64,000 nt of DNA from Sphingomonas sp. 1F27F7B (GCF_005503355.1 NZ_SCMK01000020.1:32935-96934), one strand, 5' to 3'; counted from the stretch's first letter, positions 51,134 to 61,007 are shown. The notes: generated from the sequence alone by a model not told the origin. Numbers and translations: made by a program.

Positions 51134-54100
51134 CGCTACACGCTTCAACCGCGCCATTGGCTCGTTGAGTGGGTGGAATTCACCTGCTGGAAGTCGCCTG
51201 GCCTGCTCCCAGAGGTAATCGCCGGTCAGACTGATGTGCGCCCAGCCCATCGGAGAAAGGTGCGCAAGCAGTGCCGCATCGAACGTCGTGCCGACAGCGT
51301 TGAGGTGCTGGGCGGCCCGGTCGAGATAGACCGTGTTCCAGTAGGAAATCGCCGCAATCAGCAGGTTCAGCCCAGATGCGCGAAATTCCTGATTTTCCAG
51401 CGAGCGATCGGTGAACCGACCCTGCCGGTTGGTATAGATGGCGGCGGCAAGCGTGTGCCTCGCCTCGCCTTTGTTGAGACCGGCCTGACAGGCACGTCGC
51501 AGTTCCGGTTGTTCAAGCCAATCGAGCGTGAACAAAGTGCGCTCGATACGGCCCAGTTCAGCCAATGCAAAATCCAGCCTGTTCTGGCGTTTGTAGGCGG
51601 CAAGTTTTCGCAAGATTACTGACGGCGCCACCGTGCCATCCTTGATTGAGGCGACAATCCTGACGATGTCATCCCAATCGGCCTCGATCGCTGCCGTTTT
51701 GATGGTGCGGCCCATCAGATTTTCGATGCCCTTGTATGTCGATGGCGCAGCGATCGAACCCAGCTTGCGGTCGCCAATATCGCGCAGCCGTGGCGCGAAG
51801 CGGAACCCGAGTAGGTGGCAGAGTGCGAAAACATGATCGGTGGCGCCGCCGGTATCGGTATAGTGCTCATGCAACGGAAGGTTGCCGGCGCCCAGGACAA
51901 GCCCGTCGAGCACGTAAGGCGCTTCACCTGCCGTCGCGGACATGATCCGTGATCCGAATGATGCGAAGTGATCGGAAAGGTGAGAATAGATTTTCACGCC
52001 AGGTTCGGCGCCATATTTGGCATTGACGTCCGCCGCCCCTGAACGGCTCCGCCCCGACCGGAAGAACTGGCCATCGGACGACGAACTGGTGCCAGCGCCC
52101 CAATGCCGCGCGAAGGGTAATTCGTGATGGGCTGAGATGATCATGGCCAGCGCGGCCTGATAGTTCTCGGGTGAAAGATACCAGTTGTGGGTCCATGCGA
52201 GTTGGGCATAGCTGACGCCTTCGCTGGCATTGGCCATCCGCTCCAGCCCGAGGTTGGTGCCATCAGCCAGAATTGCGGCGAGTACCGTGCTGGGGTTGTC
52301 GTGCTCCTTGCCTGAGCGCAGGTCACGGAATGCGTTCAAAAAACCAGTGCGTTCGGCGACTTCAAGCAGCAGCTCGGTGATGCGCACGCGGGGAAGCAGG
52401 GTATCGAGCTTGCGATCGAGGGCTTCAGCTTCCGGTGGGGTGACAGGCGGCATTTGCTGAAGCTTGAGCCGGTCTCGTTCGAGCGACACTCCCTCAAGCT
52501 TGTTTGTTTTCAACTGCTTGGCAAATCGGCGCAGCCGCCAGTCAAGATTTCGTGCCCGGTCAGCGAGGTAGGATGCAGCATTTGAATCGAACGGAAGCAC
52601 ATCCGCCACTTTGGCGGCGTCGCGCCGACCCAGCAAATAGGCATCGAAGCGCTGATAGTTGCGGGTTCCCTCGATCCATACATCACCGGCGCGCAAACGA
52701 TCACGCAAGGTTGCCATGATCGCAATTTCATAACGTCGGCGGTCGATACGGCCGCTTTCGGTGATGAGACGCTTCCACTGCCGATTGGGGAATGGCAGTG
52801 GAACGCCATCGGGAAGGTCGCGCGACTTTCGTGTGTTCGCATCGCGAATGACATCGATGGCTTTGATCAGTGCCGTCCCTGTTCCAGACGCCTTGAAGGT
52901 GAAGGCGTCCAGAAATGCCGGGCTGAAACGCCGTAGCGTGGCGTAACGCTCGGTTGCCGTTACCAGTGCGTCCTCGCCGGCAAGATCAGCAAGGGCATCT
53001 ACTTGGGCCTTTGCCGCAACAAGCCGGTGCCAGCCCACCGCTTCGTCAATCAATTCGAGCGGATCGCCGCCATTCTGGACAGCCTCATCAAGTGCTGTAA
53101 TCGTGGCGCCAAACAGCCGCATGAGTTGCCCCACCGACTGAATACTATCTTGGTAGCGACGCTCGCGCCCACGCCGCGCGCGCGTGAACATGCCGCCGAT
53201 AAGTCGGTCAAACATTTGGATCGCGGCATCGGCAAGTCTGGCCTCAAGGTCGATCACTGCGGCCGTCAACGTCGCCCGCCTGCGATTGACGCTGTAATCC
53301 GAAAGCAGGAATGCCGGTGCCACGCCGCCCTCGCGGACAAATTGGGCAAAGCGGAATTCCGGAATGGCGCCCCCAACTACCGGGTGGATACCTATGCCGC
53401 GAACATAGCGCAGGCGCTCAAGCAAGCCATTGATATTGGCCGCAGTCGGGGCTTCTTCGAAATTACGCAACCACGCCAGCGGTGTCATGCCGAAATCCGG
53501 GTTGTTGATTACGAGTTCGTCTAGCCGTGTCAGTTCAGCAGAGCTGAGGCCTTCGACGATTGCGGCTGCGGCAGCTTTGCGTGCGCGTGCCCGGCCAGCA
53601 AGACCGGCGCGTTCCAGTGTGTCGCCTGACGGAAGAATGAACCGCTCACCCTTCAGGCCAACCATGAGGGCGCGAACAATCGGTTCACCTCTGTCTGTAT
53701 ACTCGGCGGCTTGCGCGGCAAGATTCAGGGCAAGTGCCAGGTCGCCGCGTCGAAACGGGCGTATGCCAAGATAACGCGCCACGAGATCGGCATGATCGGT
53801 ACGGGTTTGCGCGCGCTGACCATATGCAGAGAAGGAGGAAGGATCGACGAATAACTGTGCCGCGAGGTACTGAAGAATGACGTCGGGAAGCCCGATCTCG
53901 GGTTGCAGACCAAAGCCGGGATGTCGCATCAAAGCGATTTGTGCAGCCAGACCGAGGCGATTTGCTGGACCATAGCGGCGCCCAACCAATTCAACATCTT
54001 CCGCAGAAAGGGTATAATGCCCAATGATCGCGGTTTCTTGGACAGGAGGATCGAACAGGCGCCGGCGCTCGTCTCCGGTCAGAAGTCGGCGTCGTGCCAT
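51131..54100 (-). CDS. tnpA: Tn3-family transposase TnpA
   Basis: A 989-residue transposase, the same length class as Tn21/Tn501 TnpA. N-terminal DUF4158 (ARRRLLTGDERRRLF, ANRLGLAAQIALMRHPGF), then the large DDE domain with SSSDGQFF, EHYTDTGGATDHVFALCHLLGFRFAPRLRDI, SSTYKGIENLMG, and NKGEARHTLAAAIYTNRQG. ATG 54100 is used; the frame continues upstream into merA without a start signal. Co-directional with and 91 bp downstream of merA. Intact and probably active. Confidence 0.95.
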   Translation of the reverse strand: MARRRLLTGDERRRLFDPPVQETAIIGHYTLSAEDVELVGRRYGPANRLGLAAQIALMRHPGFGLQPEIGLPDVILQYLAAQLFVDPSSFSAYGQRAQTRTDHADLVARYLGIRPFRRGDLALALNLAAQAAEYTDRGEPIVRALMVGLKGERFILPSGDTLERAGLAGRARARKAAAAAIVEGLSSAELTRLDELVINNPDFGMTPLAWLRNFEEAPTAANINGLLERLRYVRGIGIHPVVGGAIPEFRFAQFVREGGVAPAFLLSDYSVNRRRATLTAAVIDLEARLADAAIQMFDRLIGGMFTRARRGRERRYQDSIQSVGQLMRLFGATITALDEAVQNGGDPLELIDEAVGWHRLVAAKAQVDALADLAGEDALVTATERYATLRRFSPAFLDAFTFKASGTGTALIKAIDVIRDANTRKSRDLPDGVPLPFPNRQWKRLITESGRIDRRRYEIAIMATLRDRLRAGDVWIEGTRNYQRFDAYLLGRRDAAKVADVLPFDSNAASYLADRARNLDWRLRRFAKQLKTNKLEGVSLERDRLKLQQMPPVTPPEAEALDRKLDTLLPRVRITELLLEVAERTGFLNAFRDLRSGKEHDNPSTVLAAILADGTNLGLERMANASEGVSYAQLAWTHNWYLSPENYQAALAMIISAHHELPFARHWGAGTSSSSDGQFFRSGRSRSGAADVNAKYGAEPGVKIYSHLSDHFASFGSRIMSATAGEAPYVLDGLVLGAGNLPLHEHYTDTGGATDHVFALCHLLGFRFAPRLRDIGDRKLGSIAAPSTYKGIENLMGRTIKTAAIEADWDDIVRIVASIKDGTVAPSVILRKLAAYKRQNRLDFALAELGRIERTLFTLDWLEQPELRRACQAGLNKGEARHTLAAAIYTNRQGRFTDRSLENQEFRASGLNLLIAAISYWNTVYLDRAAQHLNAVGTTFDAALLAHLSPMGWAHISLTGDYLWEQARRLPAGEFHPLNEPMARLKRVA

Positions 54101-54191
54101 TTTGCTCTCCCGCTGAGGCGAATAACAAAATTGACACCAAAGCGGCTTGCACTGGAGGGAGGCCATTCGTTGCCGGTTGATCCCCGAGCAA

Positions 54192-55610
54192 TCACCCGGC
54201 GCAGCAAGACAGTTTGGCGACATCCTTATCAAACGTTTGGGCCGCCAGTTTGAGGCCTTCCACAGTGGTCAGGTAAGGAAATATCGTTGCACCCAATTCC
54301 AGGGTGGTCATGCCGTGTTTGATCGCCAGCACCAGTGTCTGGATCGAATCCGCGCCTTCGGGTGCCATGATCTGGCCGCCCAGCAAACGGTCGTTCGCCT
54401 TGTCGGCAATCAGTTTGATGAGACCCCGCGTATCGCGTGCTGCCAGTGCCCTTGGCACAGCATCGAGCGGGAGCAGCGAAACCTTGATGTCCAGGCCTTG
54501 CGCCCGTGCTGTCGTTTCAGTGAGGCCGGCGCTGGCGACTTGCGGGTCGGTGAAGACGACGGATGGCATGGAGGAATTGTCGTAGCGGTATTGGTTGCCC
54601 GTCACCGCGTTGCGCGCGGCCAGTTTTGCGCCATAGGCGGCCATGTAGACGAACTGGTCCCGTCCCGTTACATCGCCCGCCGCGTAAATGCCTGGAACCG
54701 ACGTTTCGAGGTGGTCATCGACGACGATTCCACCATTACGGGCAAGCACTATGCCGCGCTCCTCCAGCCCAAGCCCGTCGCTATTGGGTCGGCGTCCGGT
54801 GGCGATGAGCACCTGTTCCGCCACGACGGTGTCACAATGCCCCTCGCAGGTCAATTCGACCCCGCTCTGTGTTTGGGCGATACGCTGATAGCCGACACCT
54901 GCGCAAACCCGCACGCCCTCGGCTTCCAAATAGTTTTTCAGCGCGGCACTCACTTCCGGGTCCATTTCGGGGAGCAGGCGGCTTCGGCAGCAGATGGTGA
55001 CATCAACGCCCAGACGCGAAAACATCTGTCCCAGTTCTACCCCGATCACCCCGCCACCGATCACCAGCAGCGATTTGGGCAAGCGATCCAGCGCCAGCGC
55101 CGATGTGCTGGTTAGGTAGGGCACGCTGTCCATCCCCGGAATCGGCGGCACGGCGGCGTGCGCACCCATCGCCAATATGACCTTGCCGACCTTCATGGGC
55201 GCATCGCCGACAATCAGCGCACCATCGGCAAAGCGTGCCTTGCCCTCGATATAGCTCACACCGTCATAGGCGGGCAGCAGATCGACATATTTTTTTTGGC
55301 GCAGCGTCGTGACAAGATCGTCCTTCGACGCCGCCAATACGGACCAGTCATCCATCTGGACAGCGCCCCCAAGGCCGGGAAAGCGCGCGGCGGCAAGCCC
55401 ACCATGCACCGCTTCGGCGGCGCGGATCAGCGTCTTGGAAGGAACGCAGCCAACATTGACACAGGTGCCGCCAATCGTGCCGTGACCGACGAGCGCCACT
55501 TTCGCGCCCAGATCGGCAGCGGCGATCGCGGCGGAGAACCCGGCAGAACCCGCGCCGATGACGGCCACGTCAAATCCTTCCTGCCCGGGGCGGTTGCAAC
55601 AGTCGTTCAT
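54192..55610 (-). CDS. merA: MerA mercuric reductase (no NmerA domain)
   Basis: A 472-residue flavoprotein. FAD motif VIGAGSAG near residue 18, redox-active Cys50 and Cys55 in GGTCVNVGCVPSK, NAD motif VIGGGVIGVELGQ, and the C-terminal Cys pair (SCCAG, 469-470) that receives Hg(II). It reduces Hg(II) to Hg(0) with NADPH. The N-terminal HMA-type domain found in many MerA proteins is absent; only a CC pair (C4, C5) remains at the start. It follows merP by 37 bp. Confidence 0.95.
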   Translation of the reverse strand: MNDCCNRPGQEGFDVAVIGAGSAGFSAAIAAADLGAKVALVGHGTIGGTCVNVGCVPSKTLIRAAEAVHGGLAAARFPGLGGAVQMDDWSVLAASKDDLVTTLRQKKYVDLLPAYDGVSYIEGKARFADGALIVGDAPMKVGKVILAMGAHAAVPPIPGMDSVPYLTSTSALALDRLPKSLLVIGGGVIGVELGQMFSRLGVDVTICCRSRLLPEMDPEVSAALKNYLEAEGVRVCAGVGYQRIAQTQSGVELTCEGHCDTVVAEQVLIATGRRPNSDGLGLEERGIVLARNGGIVVDDHLETSVPGIYAAGDVTGRDQFVYMAAYGAKLAARNAVTGNQYRYDNSSMPSVVFTDPQVASAGLTETTARAQGLDIKVSLLPLDAVPRALAARDTRGLIKLIADKANDRLLGGQIMAPEGADSIQTLVLAIKHGMTTLELGATIFPYLTTVEGLKLAAQTFDKDVAKLSCCAG

Positions 55611-55647
55611 TGCTTATCGCTTTCTTGAGGCGCTGGCGGCGCCCCGC

Positions 55648-55977
55648 TCAGTTTTGAATAGCGCGCGCCGGATAACCCGCGTTGGTTGATGCAGCGGCAA
55701 TCGCAGCAGCATTGGTGCGGCGCGGGTTATAGGTTGCGCGCGCGGTCTTGGCTGCGAAATCGACCGTGACCGCCGTTACCCCGGCGACGCCTTCCATCGC
55801 CTTCTTCACGGTGATCGGGCAGGTGGCGCAGGTCATGTTCTCTATGGCAAAGGTGGTTTGCTTCTGAGCGGTTGCGGTAGCCGCGGGGCGATCTTGCGCC
55901 GTGCCACTAACTGCATAGGCGACCCCGCCGCCAGCCATAGCCAGCACGGCCATAGCGATACATACTGTCTTTTTCAT
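55648..55977 (-). CDS. merP: MerP periplasmic mercury-binding protein
   Basis: A 109-residue protein with signal peptide (ends near AVSG), a short linker, and an HMA domain with MTCATC (Cys50, Cys53). It carries Hg(II) to MerT. Located 12 bp after the merT gene. The linker after the signal is longer than in Tn501 MerP. Confidence 0.93.
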   Translation of the reverse strand: MKKTVCIAMAVLAMAGGGVAYAVSGTAQDRPAATATAQKQTTFAIENMTCATCPITVKKAMEGVAGVTAVTVDFAAKTARATYNPRRTNAAAIAAASTNAGYPARAIQN

Positions 55978-55989
55978 GGGTATTTCCTT

Positions 55990-56385
55990 TCAATAGAACC
56001 AGGGTGCCCACCAGTCGATGGTGAGCGCCAGGATGGCGACGGCAAGGCCCAGCCACAGCACCGCCTTGGTGGTCCAAGCCGATTGTGGACGAGCGCAGTA
56101 GGAACCGTCTTCACAGGGCGGTTTCGGCTTGAAATAGACATGCCAGAAGCCGTAGCCGAGCAGCGCGAGCGTTACGCCTGCGACATAGGGCTTGTAAGGT
56201 TCGAGCGCCGTCAGGTTGGCGATCCACGCGCCGGAAATTCCGAGCATAACCAACAGTAGCGGGACGACGCAGCAAGCCGAGGCGAGCCCCGCGCCGATCA
56301 ATGCGCCCGCCGCAACCCAGTTTGCCTGCTTCGGCTCGTGGTTTTCGGTGAGGGCTGGCTGTCCCGCTTCCGGCGTTGAGACCAT
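55990..56385 (-). CDS. merT: MerT mercuric ion transporter
   Basis: A 131-residue membrane protein with three helices, the first carrying the Cys38-Cys39 pair (SACCVVPLLLV), and a cytosolic Cys pair in CEDGSYC between helices 2 and 3. It passes Hg(II) from MerP to the cytosol for MerA. ATG 56385 is chosen because the frame upstream runs through the merR operator. Confidence 0.92.
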   Translation of the reverse strand: MVSTPEAGQPALTENHEPKQANWVAAGALIGAGLASACCVVPLLLVMLGISGAWIANLTALEPYKPYVAGVTLALLGYGFWHVYFKPKPPCEDGSYCARPQSAWTTKAVLWLGLAVAILALTIDWWAPWFY

Positions 56386-56419
56386 GGCTTGAATCCCTTG
56401 TTCCAACTGAGTGATTCGC

Positions 56420-56450
56420 AGTGTAGGCTCTGTAGCCACTACAGACTCAA
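56420..56450 (-). promoter_or_regulatory. mer operator/promoter
   Basis: Minus strand: -35 TTGAGT (56450-56445), exactly 19-bp spacer with dyad CTGTAG TGG CTACAG, -10 TACACT (56425-56420). This is the MerR-controlled merTPA promoter; the merR gene diverges from it. Confidence 0.9.
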
Positions 56451-56461
56451 GAGGTATTTTC

Positions 56462-56884
56462 ATGGAGCAACAGGTCGGCATCTTGCGTGCCCAGCTTGCC
56501 CGGAAAACAGGCTGCAATCTCGAAACCATCCGCTATTACGAGAAGGTGGGATTGCTGCCGGGGCCGCCTCGCAGTTCCAACGGCTACCGCGTCTATTCGC
56601 CGGAACTGGTGCAAAGGTTGCAGTTCATCCTGCGCGCGCGCGACCTTGGCTATGCAATGGATGAGATACGGTCATTGTTGTCGCTCACCGATACCGGTGC
56701 ACAAACCTGCGCGGAGGTTATGGCGAGAACCGAACTCCACCTTGAAGATGTCCGCCGCCGCATTGCAGATTTGCAGAAGATAGAGGTGACGCTGGCGACC
56801 ACGTTAGCCAGATGCACTGGAGATGACGTTGCCGAATGTCCCATCCTGGAAGCACTCCAGTTTTTACCCCATCAAGGCAATTGA
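56462..56884 (+). CDS. merR: MerR mercury-responsive regulator
   Basis: A 140-residue regulator: winged helix (TGCNLETIRYYEKVGLLPGP), dimer helix, and Hg ligands C83, C118 and C126. The Cys at 83 with the C-terminal pair distinguishes it from CueR-type proteins. ATG 56462 is preferred over an in-frame start at 56411 inside the operator. It is divergent from merTPA and represses or activates that promoter. Confidence 0.94.
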   Translation: MEQQVGILRAQLARKTGCNLETIRYYEKVGLLPGPPRSSNGYRVYSPELVQRLQFILRARDLGYAMDEIRSLLSLTDTGAQTCAEVMARTELHLEDVRRRIADLQKIEVTLATTLARCTGDDVAECPILEALQFLPHQGN

Positions 56885-56913
56885 CGCCATCTTTGAGGGA
56901 TTTGATTTTGTGA

Positions 56914-57033
56914 TGTCAGCTTGGAGTATAGCCTAACCGGACGTCAGGATGCAGCGGCGGTTTCTGTCAGGATAGGGTTATGGCAAGCATTTATTGACGC
57001 ATGTTCCGCCGTGTCATAGAATTCAACCTGACA
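56914..57033. other. Putative res recombination site of the mer transposon
   Basis: Between merR and tnpR. Contains a 22-bp site with inverted arms TGTCA...TGACA (57012-57033), a second of 34 bp with TGTCA...TTGAC arms (56965-56998), and another TGTCA at 56914. Size and repeated half-sites fit a three-subsite res next to tnpR. Confidence 0.55.
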
Positions 57034-57051
57034 TTTTGACCGGAGGCGGCG

Positions 57052-57612
57052 ATGAAAGGCCAGAGGATCGGTTACGTCCGGGTGAGCACATTCGATCAGA
57101 ATGTCGATCGCCAGTTGGACGGGCAGTCGCTCGACCGGATTTTCACCGACAAGGCATCGGGCAAGGACATCAACCGCCCCGAACTCGATGCCATGCTCGC
57201 CTTCGCCCGCGAGGGTGACACCGTCGTGGTCCACAGCATGGATCGATTGGCGCGTAATCTCGACGATCTGCGCAAACTGGTTCAGTCCCTCACCAAAAGA
57301 GGCGTCCGGATCGAGTTCGTGAAGGAAAGCCTGGCCTTCTCGGGCGAGGATTCCCCGATGGCCAACCTGATGCTCTCGGTCATGGGTGCGTTCGCCGAAT
57401 TCGAGCGCGCCCTGATCCGGGAGCGGCAGCGCGAAGGCATTGCGGTCGCCAGACAACGCGGTGCTTATCGCGGGCGGAAACGTTCCCTCTCCGACGAAAT
57501 GGTCGCCGAGCTGCACCGCCGTGTTGATGACGGCGAGCGCAAGGCCGTCATCGCCCGTGACCTGGGGATCAGTCGCGAAACCCTCTACCAGTATCTCCGC
57601 GCTGCCACCTGA
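57052..57612 (+). CDS. tnpR: TnpR serine resolvase of the mer/chr transposon
   Basis: A 186-residue serine recombinase. Catalytic Ser12 in GYVRVSTFDQN, DRLARNLDDLRKLV, and C-terminal helix-turn-helix (VIARDLGISRETLYQYL). Length and sequence class match Tn21-type TnpR more closely than the first resolvase at 49233. GGAGGCGGCG precedes ATG 57052. Confidence 0.94.
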   Translation: MKGQRIGYVRVSTFDQNVDRQLDGQSLDRIFTDKASGKDINRPELDAMLAFAREGDTVVVHSMDRLARNLDDLRKLVQSLTKRGVRIEFVKESLAFSGEDSPMANLMLSVMGAFAEFERALIRERQREGIAVARQRGAYRGRKRSLSDEMVAELHRRVDDGERKAVIARDLGISRETLYQYLRAAT

Positions 57613-57696
57613 GCCGGTTTCACCCAGCCTCGCTCACCCTTAGGCTTGTCTGATTGATACGACCAATGTCACGTCTCTTGAATTGCTTGAATCATA

Positions 57697-58776
57697 TCAA
57701 TGAGGATTGGAGGTCTCCTTCGTCAAACGAATGGCAAGAGCGCGACCGATTGCCGCTGCGGCGACTGGCTGGACGGCGCTTGGCGGAAATGGTGCAACCG
57801 AACTAGCATTGATCTCGCAAAGCGCATAGGAGCCATCGCTGATGGCTTCACCAGGGCGAAATAGGAAGTCGGCGTCCCAAAGAAGCGGAAGATCGTGGTC
57901 GACGATCGACAGCAACCTTTGCATCTCTGGAATCCAGCGATCCTCCATCGCTTTCCGTAAGGCTGCGAAGCGCGTCACCTCCGGTCCGAACATGGCGCGG
58001 CCCATCGGCTGTGGGGTTGACGACGTTGTATCAATGGCCGTTGGCGTCATCAGCGCAGTGATCAGGTTGTGCCCAAAGCCAACCACTCGGTGCCCGCACA
58101 CGTAGCAGCGGACCATGCCCTCGGACGACTGCGGCTGATAAGCCTGATCGATCAGCACGCCGCCGTCGTTTAGAAACGGCACCCACCTTTCCAAGCACTC
58201 GGCTAGGCTGATGCGCTCCGATTTGCTTCCTTGGCGGGCCTCTTGAACTTTCACCGACGTTTTCAAAGCCGGAGCGTTTCCCGCTTCGTCTAGTTGGACA
58301 CGCCATACATTCCTGCCGCCGTTGCCGTAGTTCGGCTTCAGCACGCGCGGGCCTGCGGCAAGATGTTCGGGGAAACGAGCGCGAAGGCCTTCAGCGTCCA
58401 CGTATCGATCGACATCGCTGCCCCATTCCATGGATCGCGTTGTGTAGAGCACTTCCTTGACGCCGATTTTGGCGATCACGTCAGGATGCGCGCTGACGAC
58501 AACGCCGCACCCCGCGACTTCGCGCAGCATTGGATCGAGCTGCGAGCGGTCGCCTGAAATGTCCAACGGATTCACCCAGACCAGCACTGCGTCGCACGAC
58601 AGCAGCTCGTCCCGAATCTCGCGAACCGCCTCGTCCCTGTACAGTACAGGCCTTGCGGTCGCCCCGAGCGCCCGCAAGGCCTGCATTATCGGCCACTGCC
58701 GGGCTTCATGAAAGCGATGCGTCCACTCGGCTGCTTGCCCACGCCAAAGAAGAGCGATGTTCGGGCCGGATGTCAT
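57697..58776 (-). CDS. ATP-grasp protein, Cj0069-like
   Basis: A 359-residue soluble protein of the ATP-grasp type. Segments include VLVWVNPLDISGDRSQLDPML, LKPNYGNGGRNVWRV (glycine-rich ATP loop), and DADFLFRPGEAISDGSYALCEINASSVAPFPPSA (metal/ATP carboxylates). Substrate unknown. ATG 58776 follows GGGGAGA. It lies between tnpR and the chromate genes, on the same strand as chrB-chrA-SOD and 88 bp downstream of SOD, so it may be part of the chromate transcript. Confidence 0.75.
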   Translation of the reverse strand: MTSGPNIALLWRGQAAEWTHRFHEARQWPIMQALRALGATARPVLYRDEAVREIRDELLSCDAVLVWVNPLDISGDRSQLDPMLREVAGCGVVVSAHPDVIAKIGVKEVLYTTRSMEWGSDVDRYVDAEGLRARFPEHLAAGPRVLKPNYGNGGRNVWRVQLDEAGNAPALKTSVKVQEARQGSKSERISLAECLERWVPFLNDGGVLIDQAYQPQSSEGMVRCYVCGHRVVGFGHNLITALMTPTAIDTTSSTPQPMGRAMFGPEVTRFAALRKAMEDRWIPEMQRLLSIVDHDLPLLWDADFLFRPGEAISDGSYALCEINASSVAPFPPSAVQPVAAAAIGRALAIRLTKETSNPH

Positions 58777-58864
58777 TGTTGCATCTCCCCATCGGACCTG
58801 TCCCCTTTGTGGTCGCGAACTCAGGTGTCGCGCAGCAGTGGGTGTTAAGCCACGGCGGTCGGGT

Positions 58865-59596
58865 TCAGCCGCCGCCGCGCAAAGCCGCGGCATAGCGCCG
58901 GTCGACCACTTCCCAGTCGATGTTGCGGAAGAAGGCGTCGACATATTTGGCGGCGGCGGTGCCGTAATCCATGTGGAAACTGTGCTCGTACATATCGAGC
59001 GCGAGCAGCGGCACGCCGGCAATCGCACCGTGCATATGATCCCACGCCCAATGGTTGTGCAGCGAGCGCGTGTGGAGATTGTAGACGAGCACGCACCAGC
59101 CCGATCCGCCGGCAAGGCTCATCCCGGTACGGCGGAAGTCGGCTTCCCAGCGGTCGAACGAGCCGAACGCCGCGCCCAGCGCGTCGCGGATGGAACCGGC
59201 TGCCTGGCCGTTGCCGCCGAGCCCGTCGAAATAGACCTCATGGAGCACGACCGAGCCGGTGCGGTGCAGCTCCTCGCGCTTCAATCCGCCATAGACCACC
59301 GGCGGCAGGTCCGTGTCAGCGAGCGCGGCGGCAAGTCGTGTCTCGATCATATTCAGGGCCTTGACCGAGCCCGCATAATTGTTCTCGTGGTGCGATGTGA
59401 TCAGCCTTTCGGAGAGGCCGTGAAGCCTGGCGGGATTGAACCTGAGCGGCTTGACCTGATGATTTCCGGCAAAGGCGGGGACAGCCGCCGGCGCTGCGGC
59501 CGGCGTCTGCGCAGAGGCTTCGTTGATAGTCATGGCGGCGGCTCCGATGCCAAGAGTTGCGATTGCACTGCGTCGGGAAAGATGGTCGATCGTCAC
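58865..59596 (-). CDS. Tat-exported Fe/Mn superoxide dismutase (ChrC type)
   Basis: A 243-residue SOD of the Fe/Mn family. The N-terminus has SRRSAIATLG, a twin-Arg export signal ending ASAQ. The SOD core has SHHENNYAGSVKALN, GSVVLHEVYF (metal His), and WEHSFHMDYG-like YEHSFHMDYG. It should detoxify superoxide formed during chromate reduction, in the periplasm. Its place after chrA in the same direction matches ChrC of chr operons; the export signal is the odd part. Confidence 0.88.
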   Translation of the reverse strand: MTIDHLSRRSAIATLGIGAAAMTINEASAQTPAAAPAAVPAFAGNHQVKPLRFNPARLHGLSERLITSHHENNYAGSVKALNMIETRLAAALADTDLPPVVYGGLKREELHRTGSVVLHEVYFDGLGGNGQAAGSIRDALGAAFGSFDRWEADFRRTGMSLAGGSGWCVLVYNLHTRSLHNHWAWDHMHGAIAGVPLLALDMYEHSFHMDYGTAAAKYVDAFFRNIDWEVVDRRYAAALRGGG

Positions 59597-59607
59597 GCGT
59601 CACTCCT

Positions 59608-61005
59608 TCAGATGATCATTACATATGCGGCCCCGAGGACCGAGCAGACGCCGAGCACCGGCAGCATGCCGGCCTTGAACCGGAACATGGCGAGTATCGC
59701 ACCCACCGCGAGCGCCAGCGCCGGCCAGTTGACGGACGTTAGGACTGGGAGATCGATGGTGCCGGCTGCGAACGGCACTTCGCGGACTTGCTCGAACAGA
59801 GTGTGGATACCAAACCAGACCGCCAGATTGAGGATCACGCCGACCACTGCGGCGGTGATCGCCGAAAGCGCGGCCGACAATGCGCGGTTGCCGCGCAGCC
59901 GCTCGATGAATGGCGCGCCGGCGAAGATCCACAGGAAGCATGGCAGGAAGGTAACCCAGGTGGTGAGGATTGCGCCGAAGGTCGCGGCGACGAGCGGCGG
60001 CAGCCCGGTCGCTTCGCGGAAGGCCGCGAGGAAGCCGACGAACTGCGTCACCATGATCAGCGGCCCGGGCGTGGTCTCGGCCATGCCGAGCCCGTCGAGC
60101 ATCTCGCCGGGCTGGAGCCAGCCATAGGTCTCGACTGCCTCCTGCGCGACATAGGCGAGCACCGCATAGGCGCCGCCGAAGGTCACCACCGCCATCTGGC
60201 TGAAGAAGGTGGCGATGCGGCTGAACACGTCGTCGGGGCCGAACGCGAACAGCAGCGCTGCGACCGGCCCGAGCCAGAGCAGCAGCAGGACGCCGGAGAT
60301 GCGCAGCGACCAAGAGAGGTTCGGCCGGGCATGGTCGGGAAGGCCCTCGCCAAGAGCGGTGTCGCGGTCGTGGATTATCTCAGCGCCGGCGGGACCATGT
60401 CCGCCGCCGCCCTTGAATGCGGCGTAACCAGCGCGGCCACCGAAGAAGCCGATCAGCGCGGCGGCAAGCACGATCAGCGGGAAGGGCACGTCGAGCACGA
60501 AGATCGCGACGAACGCCAGCGCGGCAAAACCGCGCATGACGTTGTTCTTCAAGGCACGCGAACCCACCCGGACCACCGCCTGTAGCACCACCGCCAGCAC
60601 GGCGGCCTTCAATCCGAAGAACAATCCCTCGACCAGCGCCACTTCGCCGAGCAGCACATAGACATAGCTGAGCCCTAAAATCGCGAGGAAGCCGGGCAGC
60701 ACGAATAGCGCGCCCGCGACCAGGCCGCCCTTGGTCTTATGGAGCAACCAGCCAATATAGACAGCTAGCTGTTGCGCTTCAGGGCCGGGCAGCAGCATGC
60801 AATAGTTGAGCGCGTGGAGGAACCGCTCCTCGCCGATCCAGCGCTTCTCCTCGACCAGGATGCGATGCATCACCGCTATCTGGCCCGCCGGTCCGCCGAA
60901 GCTGAGCAGCGCGACCCTGATCCAGACGCGCACCGCCTCGCCAAAGCTGATGCCGTGCTCGTGCAGCGTCTCGACTGCGATTTCAGCGCGTGCGCTGGCC
61001 TCCAT
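59608..61005 (-). CDS. chrA: ChrA chromate efflux transporter
   Basis: A 465-residue membrane protein of the long-chain CHR family made of two homologous halves. Repeated signature segments are LLSFGGPAGQIAVMH with LLPGPEAQQLAVYIGW in the first half and TFGGAYAVLAYV with TTPGPLIMVTQFVGF in the second. It exports chromate driven by membrane potential. It is 2 bp downstream of the chrB stop and 11 bp upstream of SOD. Confidence 0.95.
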   Translation of the reverse strand: MEASARAEIAVETLHEHGISFGEAVRVWIRVALLSFGGPAGQIAVMHRILVEEKRWIGEERFLHALNYCMLLPGPEAQQLAVYIGWLLHKTKGGLVAGALFVLPGFLAILGLSYVYVLLGEVALVEGLFFGLKAAVLAVVLQAVVRVGSRALKNNVMRGFAALAFVAIFVLDVPFPLIVLAAALIGFFGGRAGYAAFKGGGGHGPAGAEIIHDRDTALGEGLPDHARPNLSWSLRISGVLLLLWLGPVAALLFAFGPDDVFSRIATFFSQMAVVTFGGAYAVLAYVAQEAVETYGWLQPGEMLDGLGMAETTPGPLIMVTQFVGFLAAFREATGLPPLVAATFGAILTTWVTFLPCFLWIFAGAPFIERLRGNRALSAALSAITAAVVGVILNLAVWFGIHTLFEQVREVPFAAGTIDLPVLTSVNWPALALAVGAILAMFRFKAGMLPVLGVCSVLGAAYVMII

Positions 61006-61007
61006 CT

